A DNA stretch of 64,000 bases from Sulfuritalea sp. (lineage in GTDB: Bacteria; Pseudomonadota; Gammaproteobacteria; Burkholderiales; Rhodocyclaceae). Position numbers and translations under genes: made by a program. Below, piece by piece: positions 47,455 through 57,400 of this stretch. Each line of letters starts with the position of its first letter. The stretch's first letter is position 1. The stretch spans positions 1 through 64,000 of the forward strand of contig JAOTRV010000008.1 in assembly GCA_030247575.1 (NCBI GenBank), in the 5' to 3' direction. The notes beneath the pieces were generated by a model. It did not search any database and was not told the origin of the DNA. It worked only from the letters and a program-made list of their open reading frames with translations.

Positions 47455-49743
47455 GTGACGGCGCCGCCGCTTGTGTCAACCTCGTCACCCTCGCCGCTGC
47501 CGGCCGTACCGGAAGCTGCCGCCACCTTGTCTGGCGTTGACCCCGGCGTGGTGCCGGGCGCTCTCGACGAGTCGCCGCTGATTTCGGCGGACATGCATCC
47601 GCCGGTGGATCTCGCCGAAGATCTGGAACGCTTCAACGCCCGGCTCGCCACCTACCTCAAGCCCGAAGAGATCACCCGCGTCGGCGCCGCCTATGTGTTT
47701 GCCGACGCGGCGCATCGCGGCCAGATGCGCCTTTCCGGCGCGCCCTACATATCGCATCCGCTGGCCGTCGCCGAAACGCTGGCCGGGTGGCATCTCGACG
47801 CCCACGCCCTGGCGGCGGCGCTGCTGCATGACGTGATGGAAGACACGGCGATCACCAAGGAACAGATCGCCGAACGTTTCGGCAAGGTCGCCGCCGAGCT
47901 GGTCGATGGCGTGTCCAAGCTGGACCGCATCGAACATCAGAGCTTCGAGGAAGCGCAGGCCGAGAACTTCCGCAAGATGCTGCTGGCCATGGCGCGCGAT
48001 GTACGCGTGATCCTGATCAAGCTTTCGGATCGCCTGCACAACATGCGCACGCTCGACGTCATGCGGCCGGAAAAGCGGCGGCGGATCGCGCGCGAGACGC
48101 TCGACATCTATGCGCCGATCGCCAACCGGCTGGGCTTGAACGCGCTCTACCGCGAGTTGCAGGAGCTGGCGTTCCGCCATGCCCATCCGCTGCGCTACCG
48201 CGTCCTGGCGAAAGCCGTGAAGGGCGCGCGCGGCAACCGGCGCGAGGTGGTCAGCCGGATTCTCGCGGCGATCCGCGAGGCGCTGCCGGCGGCAGGCATC
48301 GATGCCGAAGTCATGGGTCGCGAAAAACATCTCTACGGCATCTATCGCAAGATGCGCGACAAGCACCTGAGCTTTTCGCAGGTGCTGGACATTTACGGCT
48401 TTCGCATCATCGTCAAGGACCGCCCCACCTGCTATCTCGCGCTGGGCACGCTGCATGCGCTGTACCAGCCGGTGCCGGGCAAGTTCAAGGACTACATCGC
48501 CATCCCGAAGGCCAACGGCTACCAGTCGCTGCATACCACCCTGATCGGCCCCTTCGGCACGCCCGTCGAAATCCAGATTCGCGACCCCAACATGCATCAC
48601 GTCGCCGAATCCGGTGTCGCCTCGCACTGGCTGTACAAGGACGAGTCGGCGCTCAACCAGCTGCAGCAGAAGACCCACAAGTGGCTGCAGTCGCTGGTAG
48701 AACTGCAGTCCACCACCGGCGATTCCTCGGAGTTTCTCGAACACGTCAAGATCGACCTGTTCCCCAGCGAAGTCTATGTCTTCAGCCCCAAAGGCAAGAT
48801 CTTCGCCCTGCCGCGCGGCTCGACGCCGGTCGACCTGGCCTACGCCGTGCATACCGACATCGGCGACCGCTGCGTGGCCTGCCGGATCAATTTCGAGACC
48901 ATGCCACTGCGCACGGAATTGCGCAACGGCGACCGCGTCGAAATCATTACCGCGCCCAACGCCGCGCCCAATCCGGCGTGGCTCAGTTACGTCAAGAGCG
49001 CCCGGGCGCGCTCCAAGATCCGCCACTTCCTCAACACCAAGCAGAACGAGGAATCCGCCGCGCTCGGCGAGCGCCTGTTGTCGCATGCCTTGCGCGATCT
49101 CGGTCTGGCTTTGGCAAAGCTGCCTTCCCAGGCATGGGACCGGCTCAAGCGGGCCTCGGGCGCCCGCTCGGAGCGCGCCATCCTCGCCGATATCGGCCTC
49201 GGCAAGCGTTTGCCGGCAATCGTCGCGCGGCGGCTGGCGGAAGGCGCCGAGGACAGCCCGCCCGGCGTTGCGCCGCCGAGCCGCCCGCACCAGGCCATCC
49301 TGATTCACGGTACCGAAGGTGTCGCGGTGAGGCTCGGCACCTGCTGCCGGCCGATCCCCGGCGATCCGATCGTCGGCCTCATCCGCAAGGGCCAGGGCCT
49401 GGTGGTGCACACGCACGATTGCCCGACCATCGCCAAATTGCGCAGCGAGCGCGGCAACTGGATCGACGTCGAATGGGAGCCGGGCATCACCGGCATGTTC
49501 GAAGCCAACATCCGTGTCGTCGTGCAAAACGTGCGCGGCGTACTGGCCCGCCTCGCGGCGGGGATCGCCGAGACCGAATCCAACATCGTGAACATCAGCA
49601 TGGACGACGACAGCGGCGAGACCACCACCCTGTTCTTCACGCTGCAAGTCACCGACCGCATCCATCTTGCCCGCATCCTGCGCGCCCTGCGGCGCGTGCC
49701 GGAAGTGGTGCGCATCACCCGTTACGTCAACCCGAAACACTAA
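47455..49743 (+). CDS. spoT: Bifunctional (p)ppGpp synthetase/hydrolase SpoT
   Basis: 762 residues from a GTG. HD hydrolase domain (about 60-215) with HD pair LLHDVMEDTAI and RLHNMRTLDVM; synthetase domain with DIYGFRIIVKDRPTCYLALG and ANGYQSLHTT; TGS domain (EVYVFSPKGKIFALPRG); a zinc-finger-like part with GTCCRPIPGDPIVG; C-terminal ACT domain. Both catalytic halves look intact. An Ala/Pro-rich extension of about 45 residues precedes the usual start, so a downstream ATG near MHPPVDLAEDLERF is possible. Confidence 0.95.
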   Translation: MTAPPLVSTSSPSPLPAVPEAAATLSGVDPGVVPGALDESPLISADMHPPVDLAEDLERFNARLATYLKPEEITRVGAAYVFADAAHRGQMRLSGAPYISHPLAVAETLAGWHLDAHALAAALLHDVMEDTAITKEQIAERFGKVAAELVDGVSKLDRIEHQSFEEAQAENFRKMLLAMARDVRVILIKLSDRLHNMRTLDVMRPEKRRRIARETLDIYAPIANRLGLNALYRELQELAFRHAHPLRYRVLAKAVKGARGNRREVVSRILAAIREALPAAGIDAEVMGREKHLYGIYRKMRDKHLSFSQVLDIYGFRIIVKDRPTCYLALGTLHALYQPVPGKFKDYIAIPKANGYQSLHTTLIGPFGTPVEIQIRDPNMHHVAESGVASHWLYKDESALNQLQQKTHKWLQSLVELQSTTGDSSEFLEHVKIDLFPSEVYVFSPKGKIFALPRGSTPVDLAYAVHTDIGDRCVACRINFETMPLRTELRNGDRVEIITAPNAAPNPAWLSYVKSARARSKIRHFLNTKQNEESAALGERLLSHALRDLGLALAKLPSQAWDRLKRASGARSERAILADIGLGKRLPAIVARRLAEGAEDSPPGVAPPSRPHQAILIHGTEGVAVRLGTCCRPIPGDPIVGLIRKGQGLVVHTHDCPTIAKLRSERGNWIDVEWEPGITGMFEANIRVVVQNVRGVLARLAAGIAETESNIVNISMDDDSGETTTLFFTLQVTDRIHLARILRALRRVPEVVRITRYVNPKH

Positions 49744-49760
49744 GACTCCAAGGAAACCTC

Positions 49761-49949
49761 ATGGCACTCTACGAATCCGAGCACACCAAGTTCATGCGCG
49801 AATGGCTGGAAAAGCATCCCGAGGAATTTCAGGAGCGGCAGAAGGGCCGCGCCCTTTGGTGGGACAAGGCGCCACGGCCGCTGGAAGCGATGAAGGAGGA
49901 TGAAGCCGCGAAAGTGCCGAACAAGGCGTATTACTACGACGCTAACTGA
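49761..49949 (+). CDS. DUF3460 family small protein
   Basis: 62 residues: ESEHTKFMREWLEKHPEEFQERQKGRALWWDK. Matches the short DUF3460 proteins typical of betaproteobacteria, often found by spoT. No signal peptide or membrane segment. The function is unknown. Confidence 0.85.
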   Translation: MALYESEHTKFMREWLEKHPEEFQERQKGRALWWDKAPRPLEAMKEDEAAKVPNKAYYYDAN

Positions 49950-50267
49950 TCGGCGACAACAGGCCGTCGCCCGGTTTCAGGCGGAAAGGTTTCCGCCCAG
50001 ACGCTCTTGCCCGTTTGAGACCGCCCGCAGAGGATAGAACGCGCGAAAATTGAATTGATCGCCCGCCCCTCCCATCCGCTGCGTGGCTCACGGCTGGGTT
50101 TGCACAGCCAGGTGGCCGCGCCGGCGCAGCGCATGCGCTGCGAGACCCCGCCTCGCTCCCTCCCGACGAGGCTTCCTTTCGGCCGGCTTTGCTCGGCTGT
50201 CGGCCGGCGCTCCGAACGAGCCATTTCGTACTAAAGCCAAGCACCGTGTCGCCAGCGCCGACTTTCG
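49950..50267. other. Intergenic region between convergent genes
   Basis: 318 bp. No convincing gene. It contains GC-rich stretches with direct GCCGGC blocks around 50180-50215 and ends with a copy of the 23-bp element next to the stop of the multiheme cytochrome gene. A partial reading frame on the minus strand shows no recognisable protein. Confidence 0.5.
50244..50265 (-). repeat. Dispersed 23-bp element, copy 12
   Basis: Two bases downstream of the stop codon of the nine-heme cytochrome gene, in the same sense as that gene. Confidence 0.7.
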
Positions 50268-52283
50268 TCAGTGCCCGCCGCCGCCGAAGAAGCCGATCGC
50301 GATCATCAGCAGCATGGACAGGCCGAACGCGATCAGCACCAGGCCGAGTATCTTCGAACCGAGAGTGAAGGGCCGCGACGGCGCATCCACAAGGTACTTC
50401 TCGAGTTGGCCGGTCTCGACCAGGCGCTGGTACTGCGCCGCATGCTCGTGCCTGAACTCCTGCAGCGACTGTGTCCCGGTGAACATCACCACGTCCGGCG
50501 GCGGCAGCTTGTCGGGCCGGAAGTGGTTGTTGAAGAAGTGCACCGTAAAGAGGAAGACCGCCGCAAGGAAGGCCTCCTCGCCGTGCACCACCATTGCCAC
50601 GTTGAATACCCAGCCCGGGGCGTACTTGGCCACGATGTGCGGGAAGGCCAGCATCATGCCGCTGCCGCCGATGATGGCCATACCCCAGAACACCGCCCAG
50701 TAATCGAACTTCTCCCAGTAGGACCAGCGTTCGATGGCCGGCCGCGGCCCCTTGCCGACGAACCACTTGAACATGCCGATCATGTCGTACATGTCCTTCC
50801 AGTTCGGCACGAAGGAGTCGGGACCGAAGAACTTGAAGTCCTTCCATTTGCGCAGGATGTTGATCGACACCGCGATCAGGTGGATGAAGAAGATGCCGAG
50901 CATGGTGAAGGCGGCCACCCGATGCACCAGGCCCGCCGTCCTCGGGCTGCCGAAAGCCGCCATGACCGCCTTGGCCCATCCGGTTTCGGCATAGAACGCC
51001 GCCATCCCGGTGAGCACCAGGATCATCACGCTGAGCGCGAACAGCAGGTGGGCCAGGCGCCACATCGGGCCGAAGCGGCGCACGTGCTTGGCGGCGACCT
51101 CCGGCGGCAATTCGTCGGTGCGGATATGCGGCACGGTCTTCCCCTGCTGGCGATCCATGTACTCGCGATACCACCAGAGGATGGAATGCGCCCAGAAGAA
51201 GATGAAGACACCTATCAGCAGGGCGACCATGAATTTCGTGGTGATCCATATCTCCGGATATTTGGCGAAGTTGTCGCTGGTGCCGTGCGGACTGAAGCTG
51301 AGGAAGCCCGCCGTCGCCAGGGGCGGCTTGCCCTCCTTGCCGCTGTGGCATTTCTGGCAGGCCTTGAGCCGGTTCTTCTCGTGCATCCTCGATTTCGGAT
51401 CCTTCGAAGGCTCGATGGCGTGGCTGCCATGGCAGTCGAAACACTTGGCCGTATAGGCATAGCCCAGGGTGTTGACCTGGCCGTGATAGGAAGCCTTGTA
51501 GGACTTGAAGGCGTCCTGGTGACAGTCGCCGCAACTGGCGGTGATCGAGAGCTTGGCCTTGTCCGAGGAACTGCCGATGATGTCGTGCGTGGTGTGGCAA
51601 TCGGAACAGACGGCCGTCTTGAAATTCTTCTTCTCGGTGGCCTCCCGGCCATGTATCGACCCGGTCCAGTCCTCCAGGTGATCCTCATGACATTTGCCGC
51701 AGATGTCGGGCACGGTGAGATGCCACTCCTTGCGCTCCGTGGTGCCGCGCAGCGGCACGTCGAAGGTATGCACGTTGTGGCAATCGCTGCAGATGGCGTT
51801 CTTCCTGGTCGGGTCGTCCTTGTTGTCCCGCGCATGGAAGGACTGTTTGTAGGCCGCGACATTTTCGGCGACGATGCCCAGACGGGGCTTCTCGGCAGCC
51901 TTGTTTTCCTTCTTCGTCGCTTCCCACAGGTCGAGGTGACATTGAGCGCACTCGGCCTTCTTCACGCCGGCCGGCTTCTGGTGCGGGGTGACGCTGTCGA
52001 CGATTTCCTTGTGGCAGGCCACGCACTCCATCCTGGCGTGCACGCTCTTGGTGTATTTGTCCGGATTGACGGGCAGCAGCGCACGCTTCTCGCCCTCGGC
52101 GGCGGGTACCTCGAGCTTGCCCTTCTTGCCATCGTGGCAGGTCTGGCACGTGGCGTTGTCCAGCTTTTGCGCTGCGGACGCGGCGTCCGTGCTGCTGGCG
52201 GCCGCAACCGACCCGATGCTCGCGCTTCCGGCCAGAATGATCGCCGCTGCTAGGACCCAGGCTGCAAACTTGTTGGTACCCAT
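50268..52283 (-). CDS. Nine-heme cytochrome c fused to a membrane cytochrome b domain
   Basis: 671 residues with a signal peptide (about 1-29). Nine CXXCH motifs at 46, 87, 112, 165, 195, 226, 251, 281 and 309 make a periplasmic multiheme head. From about 349 on, several TM helices with conserved His (FFWAHSILWW, GLVHRVAAF, FIHLIAVS, FTVHFFNNHF) form a cytochrome b of the HydC/FdnI or NrfD-like quinol-oxidising type. The c-b fusion resembles the Geobacter inner-membrane protein CbcL. It should take electrons from the quinol pool and pass them to periplasmic or outer-surface acceptors. The small cytochrome c encoded upstream is an obvious partner. Confidence 0.87.
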   Translation of the reverse strand: MGTNKFAAWVLAAAIILAGSASIGSVAAASSTDAASAAQKLDNATCQTCHDGKKGKLEVPAAEGEKRALLPVNPDKYTKSVHARMECVACHKEIVDSVTPHQKPAGVKKAECAQCHLDLWEATKKENKAAEKPRLGIVAENVAAYKQSFHARDNKDDPTRKNAICSDCHNVHTFDVPLRGTTERKEWHLTVPDICGKCHEDHLEDWTGSIHGREATEKKNFKTAVCSDCHTTHDIIGSSSDKAKLSITASCGDCHQDAFKSYKASYHGQVNTLGYAYTAKCFDCHGSHAIEPSKDPKSRMHEKNRLKACQKCHSGKEGKPPLATAGFLSFSPHGTSDNFAKYPEIWITTKFMVALLIGVFIFFWAHSILWWYREYMDRQQGKTVPHIRTDELPPEVAAKHVRRFGPMWRLAHLLFALSVMILVLTGMAAFYAETGWAKAVMAAFGSPRTAGLVHRVAAFTMLGIFFIHLIAVSINILRKWKDFKFFGPDSFVPNWKDMYDMIGMFKWFVGKGPRPAIERWSYWEKFDYWAVFWGMAIIGGSGMMLAFPHIVAKYAPGWVFNVAMVVHGEEAFLAAVFLFTVHFFNNHFRPDKLPPPDVVMFTGTQSLQEFRHEHAAQYQRLVETGQLEKYLVDAPSRPFTLGSKILGLVLIAFGLSMLLMIAIGFFGGGGH

Positions 52284-52466
52284 GATTTTCTTTTTCCGAT
52301 GGCTTGTGAACTTCAGGTGCTCATCCTATCCGCCCGCTTCACGCGCGGCTGGGTCGACTCAGGGGCGCGGACGCCGGCAATCCCGCCGGGGATACCATCC
52401 CCGCGTCCCGCAGGGACATGAAAGCCTCCGCGGCCTGATCTACAGGCCCCGGCGAATGGTGCGGGA

Positions 52467-52811
52467 TCAGCGCGAAAGAATCCACTGCGCCAGGTTGCTC
52501 AGCTCTTTCGGGTCCCTGGTCTCGATGTTCTTGTGATCTTCTTCGGTGCCGTCTTCGAGCTTGACCTTCGGCCCGGTGGTCATTTGCTTGATGGCCTCCT
52601 TCTCGCCGAGCTTCTTTTCCTTGTACTTGGCGGCGATCTTCTTGTAGGACGGCCCCTTCTTGCTCTTGTCGATGGCATGGCACTTGAAGCAATCGTTCTT
52701 CTTGGCCAGCGCCTTCGCGGCATCCTCATCGACTTGCGCATGAACAGGTGTCAGGCCGGCCAGGGCGAAGAACAGTGATCCGGTCAACAGAAAGGCAGTT
52801 TTGATTTTCAT
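52467..52811 (-). CDS. Small class I cytochrome c
   Basis: 114 residues. Signal peptide about 1-25 (VHA-QV). One heme motif CFKCH (41-45); a distal Met is offered by IKQMTTGP. Size and Lys-rich surface fit a soluble cytochrome c551/c552-type electron shuttle. Located 183 bp upstream of the nine-heme/b fusion on the same strand, so probably part of the same electron-transfer unit. An inverted repeat lies 150 bp upstream of its start. Confidence 0.9.
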   Translation of the reverse strand: MKIKTAFLLTGSLFFALAGLTPVHAQVDEDAAKALAKKNDCFKCHAIDKSKKGPSYKKIAAKYKEKKLGEKEAIKQMTTGPKVKLEDGTEEDHKNIETRDPKELSNLAQWILSR

Positions 52812-52960
52812 GATTCGGCTCCGAAATTAGTAGTGGAATGCGCTGTAACGCCCCGTTTATTTCCAGGATTTCCCTGCTCTCCGATCGCCCCTGGAATTGC
52901 GTCGGGCCTTGCCGCCATTACCCCGAAGACGCGGGAATGTCGCAGAACACGGTAGTTGGT

Positions 52961-52978
52961 TTGACGGCCATGTGTCAA
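52961..52978. promoter_or_regulatory. Inverted repeat TTGAC-N8-GTCAA
   Basis: Perfect 5-bp arms, 150 bp upstream of the cytochrome c start (52811, minus). The half-site resembles an FNR/CRP-family site, but the spacer is 8 rather than 4. Confidence 0.4.
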
Positions 52979-53365
52979 TCGGACAATTCCTACAACCCAT
53001 CGCCGAACTCACCCCTCGGTACATTGAAAATTGACGGCGGCGACTTGAAAAAGCACCACCCCAAAAAGGCCGGAAACGCCGGCGACTTCGGCTTGCCGCA
53101 GAGTGCTGCAGCGCAGGGGGCGAAAGAGGACAAGCGGTCTCGCCAGGGAACTGGCCCGTGACCTCGATCGGCGTGCTTCCGGCGATCGGAAACGCAGATA
53201 CGAACACCGGCAGGCCGCCGGGAACGGCTTTTTCCACCTTCGATCCCTTGTTGGCAAAAGACTAGCCGGTACGTGTGCAAGCCTTGTGCCAACAGTCTTT
53301 CCCGTTCAGAAGCCGACCTATGCGCGAGGAAAGTCACGTCAGGTTTGTCGCAAAAACGCGACGCC

Positions 53366-53383
53366 TGTCACTTATCAATGACA
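53366..53383. promoter_or_regulatory. Inverted repeat TGTCA-N8-TGACA
   Basis: Perfect 5-bp arms with the same 18-bp overall length as the inverted repeat at 52961. Possible operator in the same gap. Confidence 0.35.
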
Positions 53384-53450
53384 CCCGATGCACATCCATC
53401 CAAATCGCGTCTGTCGCGGAATGCCGCCTGTCGTTGCAGCGCGCCGCGCG

Positions 53451-53479
53451 GCGTGGCATGAACATCCTTCATGCCACGC
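53451..53479. terminator. Strong hairpin downstream of the UbiE-like gene
   Basis: GCGTGGCATGAA (53451-53462), loop CATCC, TTCATGCCACGC (53468-53479): perfect 12-bp stem, 20 bp beyond the stop of the methyltransferase gene. No T-tract on either side. Confidence 0.5.
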
Positions 53480-53498
53480 GCCGCAGGGGTTCGGCGCG

Positions 53499-54260
53499 TC
53501 AGGTCGTTGCCGGCTTGACCGCGCGGTGAAAACCGATCATGCCGTAGAACACCGTATCCACCGTCACCTCGACAAAGCCCAGTTCGCGCAGCACGATCGA
53601 CAACTCTTCGGCGGTATAGAACAGGTCCAGCGCGTCGATGAAGTACTGCTTGAACTTGGTCGCCGCGGGACTGCTGCCGACGATCAGGCTGGTGAAATTG
53701 AGGCAGGTCTTGAGATAGGCGTAGTAGAGGTTCTTCACGATCACGTTGCGCGGACGCAGCATGTCGGAATGGTGGAAATGTCCGCCCGGCTTCAGCACTC
53801 TCCGGATCTCGGTGAACACTTCTCGCACCCGCAGGTGGCGCGAGGCGAACTGCAGCGTGACGACATCGAAATGGTTGTCGGGAAAGGGCAGCGTGTGCAC
53901 GTCACCGATGGTGCTCTTGATCTGAAAGCCCAGCGCGGCGGCGTTCTGCTGGCCGACGGTCTGCATTTCGGCGCTGCGGTCCATGGCATGCACGTCCAGC
54001 GTCGGCTCACGCTTGAGCAGGGCGATGCCGATGGCGTTGGTGCCGGCACAGACATCGAGTACCTTCTGCTGCGGCCTGATATCCACCGTTTGCATGAAGC
54101 GCTTGAGAAAGGTGCTCCAGAGGCCGAGCGCGGCGATTTCATTGGCCCGGTCGTAGTAGCGCGCAATATCCGCAAACGCATCGTTCAGCTCGTTGCTCCA
54201 GACGTCGCCGAAGCGCTGCTCGCGGACTGCCTCGCGCGAGGCTAGCGGGGGTGGGGCCAT
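53499..54260 (-). CDS. UbiE/COQ5-like SAM-dependent methyltransferase
   Basis: 253 residues. Methyltransferase signature VLDVCAGTNAIGIALL (about 67-82), AMDRSAEM, GDVHTLPFPDNHFDVVTLQFASRHL and EIRRVLKPGGHF are close to UbiE/MenG quinone C-methyltransferases. The usual UbiE ending is not conserved and the 253-residue length fits a quinone-methylating or related paralogue. Located beside respiratory cytochromes, a quinone substrate is plausible. An AGGAG ribosome-binding site precedes the ATG. Confidence 0.75.
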   Translation of the reverse strand: MAPPPLASREAVREQRFGDVWSNELNDAFADIARYYDRANEIAALGLWSTFLKRFMQTVDIRPQQKVLDVCAGTNAIGIALLKREPTLDVHAMDRSAEMQTVGQQNAAALGFQIKSTIGDVHTLPFPDNHFDVVTLQFASRHLRVREVFTEIRRVLKPGGHFHHSDMLRPRNVIVKNLYYAYLKTCLNFTSLIVGSSPAATKFKQYFIDALDLFYTAEELSIVLRELGFVEVTVDTVFYGMIGFHRAVKPATT

Positions 54261-54426
54261 TATTGTTTTCTCCTGCGGTGGAATTGAATCGCTGCGGTGC
54301 GACGCCGGGATTTAGCACTCACGACGAAAGGCTGTCAAGTCAGGGTTTGCCGAAGCAAAGCGCGATCCATCAAGGCTGATCATTTTATATCCAAACCACG
54401 CGCATGAACGATGCGCACCGGTCCGG

Positions 54427-57400
54427 TCAATGCGGTATCCGGTCCGGCGGCACCGCCTTGCCGAACAGGAAACCCTGATAGGCGTGGCAGTTGTGGCTGG
54501 CGAGAAATTCGCGCTGGGCTTCCGTCTCGACGCCTTCGGCGATGACCGTCAGGCCCATGCTGTGTGCCAGCGCAACAATGGTACGGGCGATCGCGGCATC
54601 GTTCGGATCCGTCAACACGTCGCGGATGAACGACTGATCGATCTTGAGCTGATCCAGGGGCAGGCGCTTCAGATACGACAGCGAGGAGTATCCGGTACCG
54701 AAATCATCCAGCGAAAAGCTCACGCCCGCCGCCTTCAGGCGGCTCATCTTGACGATGGTGTCCTCGACGTCGGCGAGAAACAGGCTCTCGGTCAGTTCCA
54801 GCTTAAGCCGCTCCGGGTTGGCATGCGTATGGTCGAGGATCGCCAGCACCTGCGCGACGAAGTTCTCGTGATGAAACTGGCGCGCGCTGACATTGACCGC
54901 CATGGTCAGGTGGGCCTTGCCGGGATCCTTGCCCCAAATCGCCAGGCGCCCGCAGGCGGTTTCGAGTACCCACTGGCCGAGGGCCAGGATCAATCCGGTT
55001 TCCTCGGCGAGAGGAATGAACTCGTTGGGGCCGATCAGGCCGCGCTGCGGATGCCCCCAGCGAATCAGGGCTTCGACGCCTGTCAGTTGTCCCTGGGCGC
55101 CCACCTGGGGCTGATAGAAGAGCAGGAACTGATGCTCGCGCAAGCCCCTGCGCAAATCGGCTTCCAGCGCGGAACGGACGGTGACTGCCGCCTGCATGTC
55201 GGGCTGGAAGAAGCGCAGGGTATTGCGCCCGGCCGCCTTGGCCTGATACATGGCCAGATCGGCCTGCTGCAGCAGCTCGTCGCTGCTTGCGTCATGGCCG
55301 CAGTAAAGCGTCAGGCCGATGCTCGGAGTGCAGTGATATTCCTGGACGCCCAGCTGATAGGACTGGTTGAGCGCCTCGACGATTTTCACGCCCACCACCT
55401 CAGCCTGGGCCGCCGCTTCGCGACGATTTTCGCTCAGATCCTCCAGCATCAGGACGAACTCGTCGCCGCCGAGACGGGCCACCGTATCGCCTTCCCTGAC
55501 ACACTCGGTCAGGCGCGCCGCGACCTGCTGCAGCAGCTGATCGCCCTTGTCGTGGCCCATGCTGTCGTTCAGGTTCTTGAAGTTGTCCAGATCGATGAAC
55601 AGCAGGGCGCCGTGGTGCCGGTTGCGGGCGCTGGCGGCCAGCGCATGCTGCAGGCGATCGAGCAGGAGCCGGCGATTCGGCAACTGGGTGAGCGGATCGA
55701 AGAATGCCAGATTCCTGATTTCGTCTTCCGCCGCCTTGCTCTCGGCAATATCGGAAAAGGCCGCCACATAGTGCGTGATCAGCCCGTCCAGCCCCCTCAC
55801 CGCCGAAATCGTCTGCCACTTGGGGAAGACCTCGCCGTTCTTGCGCCGGTCCCATATCTCGCCATACCAGGCGCCGGTGGCGGCCAGTTGGCGCCACATG
55901 TCGGCATAGAACTGCTGGTCATGCCGGCCGGATTTGAGTATGGAGGGCGTGCGCCCGACCACCTCCTCGGCGCCGTAGCCGGTAATCTCGGTGAAGGCCT
56001 GGTTGACCCGCAGAATGGTCCCCTTGGCGTCGGTCACCATGATGCCGTGCAGCGATTCGAAGGCGGTCGCCGCGATCCGCAGTTCCTGCTGAATCTGCCG
56101 GCTTTCCGTGATGTCGCGGGTGACGCCGACAAAGTGCGTGGCACGGCCCGTGTCGTCAAGCACCGGAGTAATCGACAGGTCGCTCCAGAACGGCGTGCCA
56201 TCCTTCTTGAAGTTCATCACGTGCGCATTGAAGGGGTGCGCGCTGGCGAGCGCGGCGCGCAATTCGCCGAGCACCTTCTCGTCTGCGCCGCGATTGTGCA
56301 GAAAGGCCGGCGTCTGGCCGAGGATCTCCGCCTCCGTGTAGCCGGAGATGCGCTGGAACGCCGCATTGGCGTATGTGATGCGATACTCGGCATCGGTAAT
56401 GAGCACGCCTTGCGAGATCGAGGCCAGGGCCTGGTGGTGCAGGCGCAGAAACGCCTCGCTTTTCATGCGCTCCTCGGCCTGGATCACCTGAACCAGATTG
56501 TCGCGGAATATGCCCGTGGCGCGCGCCATGTCGCCGATCTCGTCACCCCGCCGGCCGTCCCCGGCGGCGAGTTCGATGCGCTCCTCACCGGCCGCCAGCT
56601 TGCTCATGGCCCGGGTGATCCTTTCCATGGGCAGGATGATTCCTCTCGCCAGTGCCGCCGCCACGGCCACGGTGAGCAGCAGCAACACCACGGCCAGCAT
56701 CGTTACCGTTCGCGCGGTGCGCATTGCCGCTTCCTCGGCGCGCCTTGCCTGCGCAATCAGTTCGGCCGCAAGACTGTCCTCGACCATCTTCATCTGGTCC
56801 ATTCTGCGGGTCGTCGTATCGAACCAGTGGGCCAGACTGATTTCTGCCACCTGGCTTGCGCTCCGGCCGCCGGTGATGATCCGCCGCATGCGCTCAAGTT
56901 CCATGGCGCTGGCGCCTTCCAGCGCGTAGTCGAGCAACGCGACCTGCCCTGGCGAAGCATAGGAGCGGAACTGGTCGAGATACAGCCGCTGCCGATCGAT
57001 CAGTTCGACCAGGCGCGTCTGGCTGGCGAGGTCGAAGCGGCGGGCGGCAAAACCCGCGGCGCCGATTGCCCGTTCCAGCCCGGCGCTCTCCTTGGCCTGC
57101 AGGAGGTGCAGGTAGGCATAGATCGAACGCGTCAGGTCGGCCCGCGTGCTGACGACCAGAATCTCCTCGACGATGCCGATCAGCCGCGTCACGGCGCTGC
57201 CATAGAGCCGGGTCAACTCCGGCGCGGTGATCCTGCGCTCCGCAACGGCACGGCGCCACTCTTCGACCTGATCGACCGCCTCACGTGCCGCCGAGATCCG
57301 GCTGGGCAGCGTTCCGCCAAAATGCGACGCATCGAAATAGACCAGTGCGGCGTCGACCGCCGCGCGCCTTTCATCCGTCTCCCGATATCGCGCCGGCAGC

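Larger units (their letters stand above)
52812..53498. other. 687-bp gap without a recognised gene
   Basis: I see no convincing coding sequence on either strand. The gap holds a GCCGG-AAA-CGCCGGC hairpin near 53070, two 18-bp inverted repeats (52961-52978 and 53366-53383), and a strong hairpin at 53451-53479. It could contain an untranslated leader, a small RNA or a decayed gene; the sequence does not decide. Confidence 0.5.

Noticed and set aside
49950-50267. Small protein gene on the minus strand
   Set aside because: Arg/Ser-rich translation without conserved features, codon use unlike neighbouring genes.
52961-52978. Classical FNR box
   Set aside because: FNR half-sites are separated by 4 bp; here the spacer is 8.
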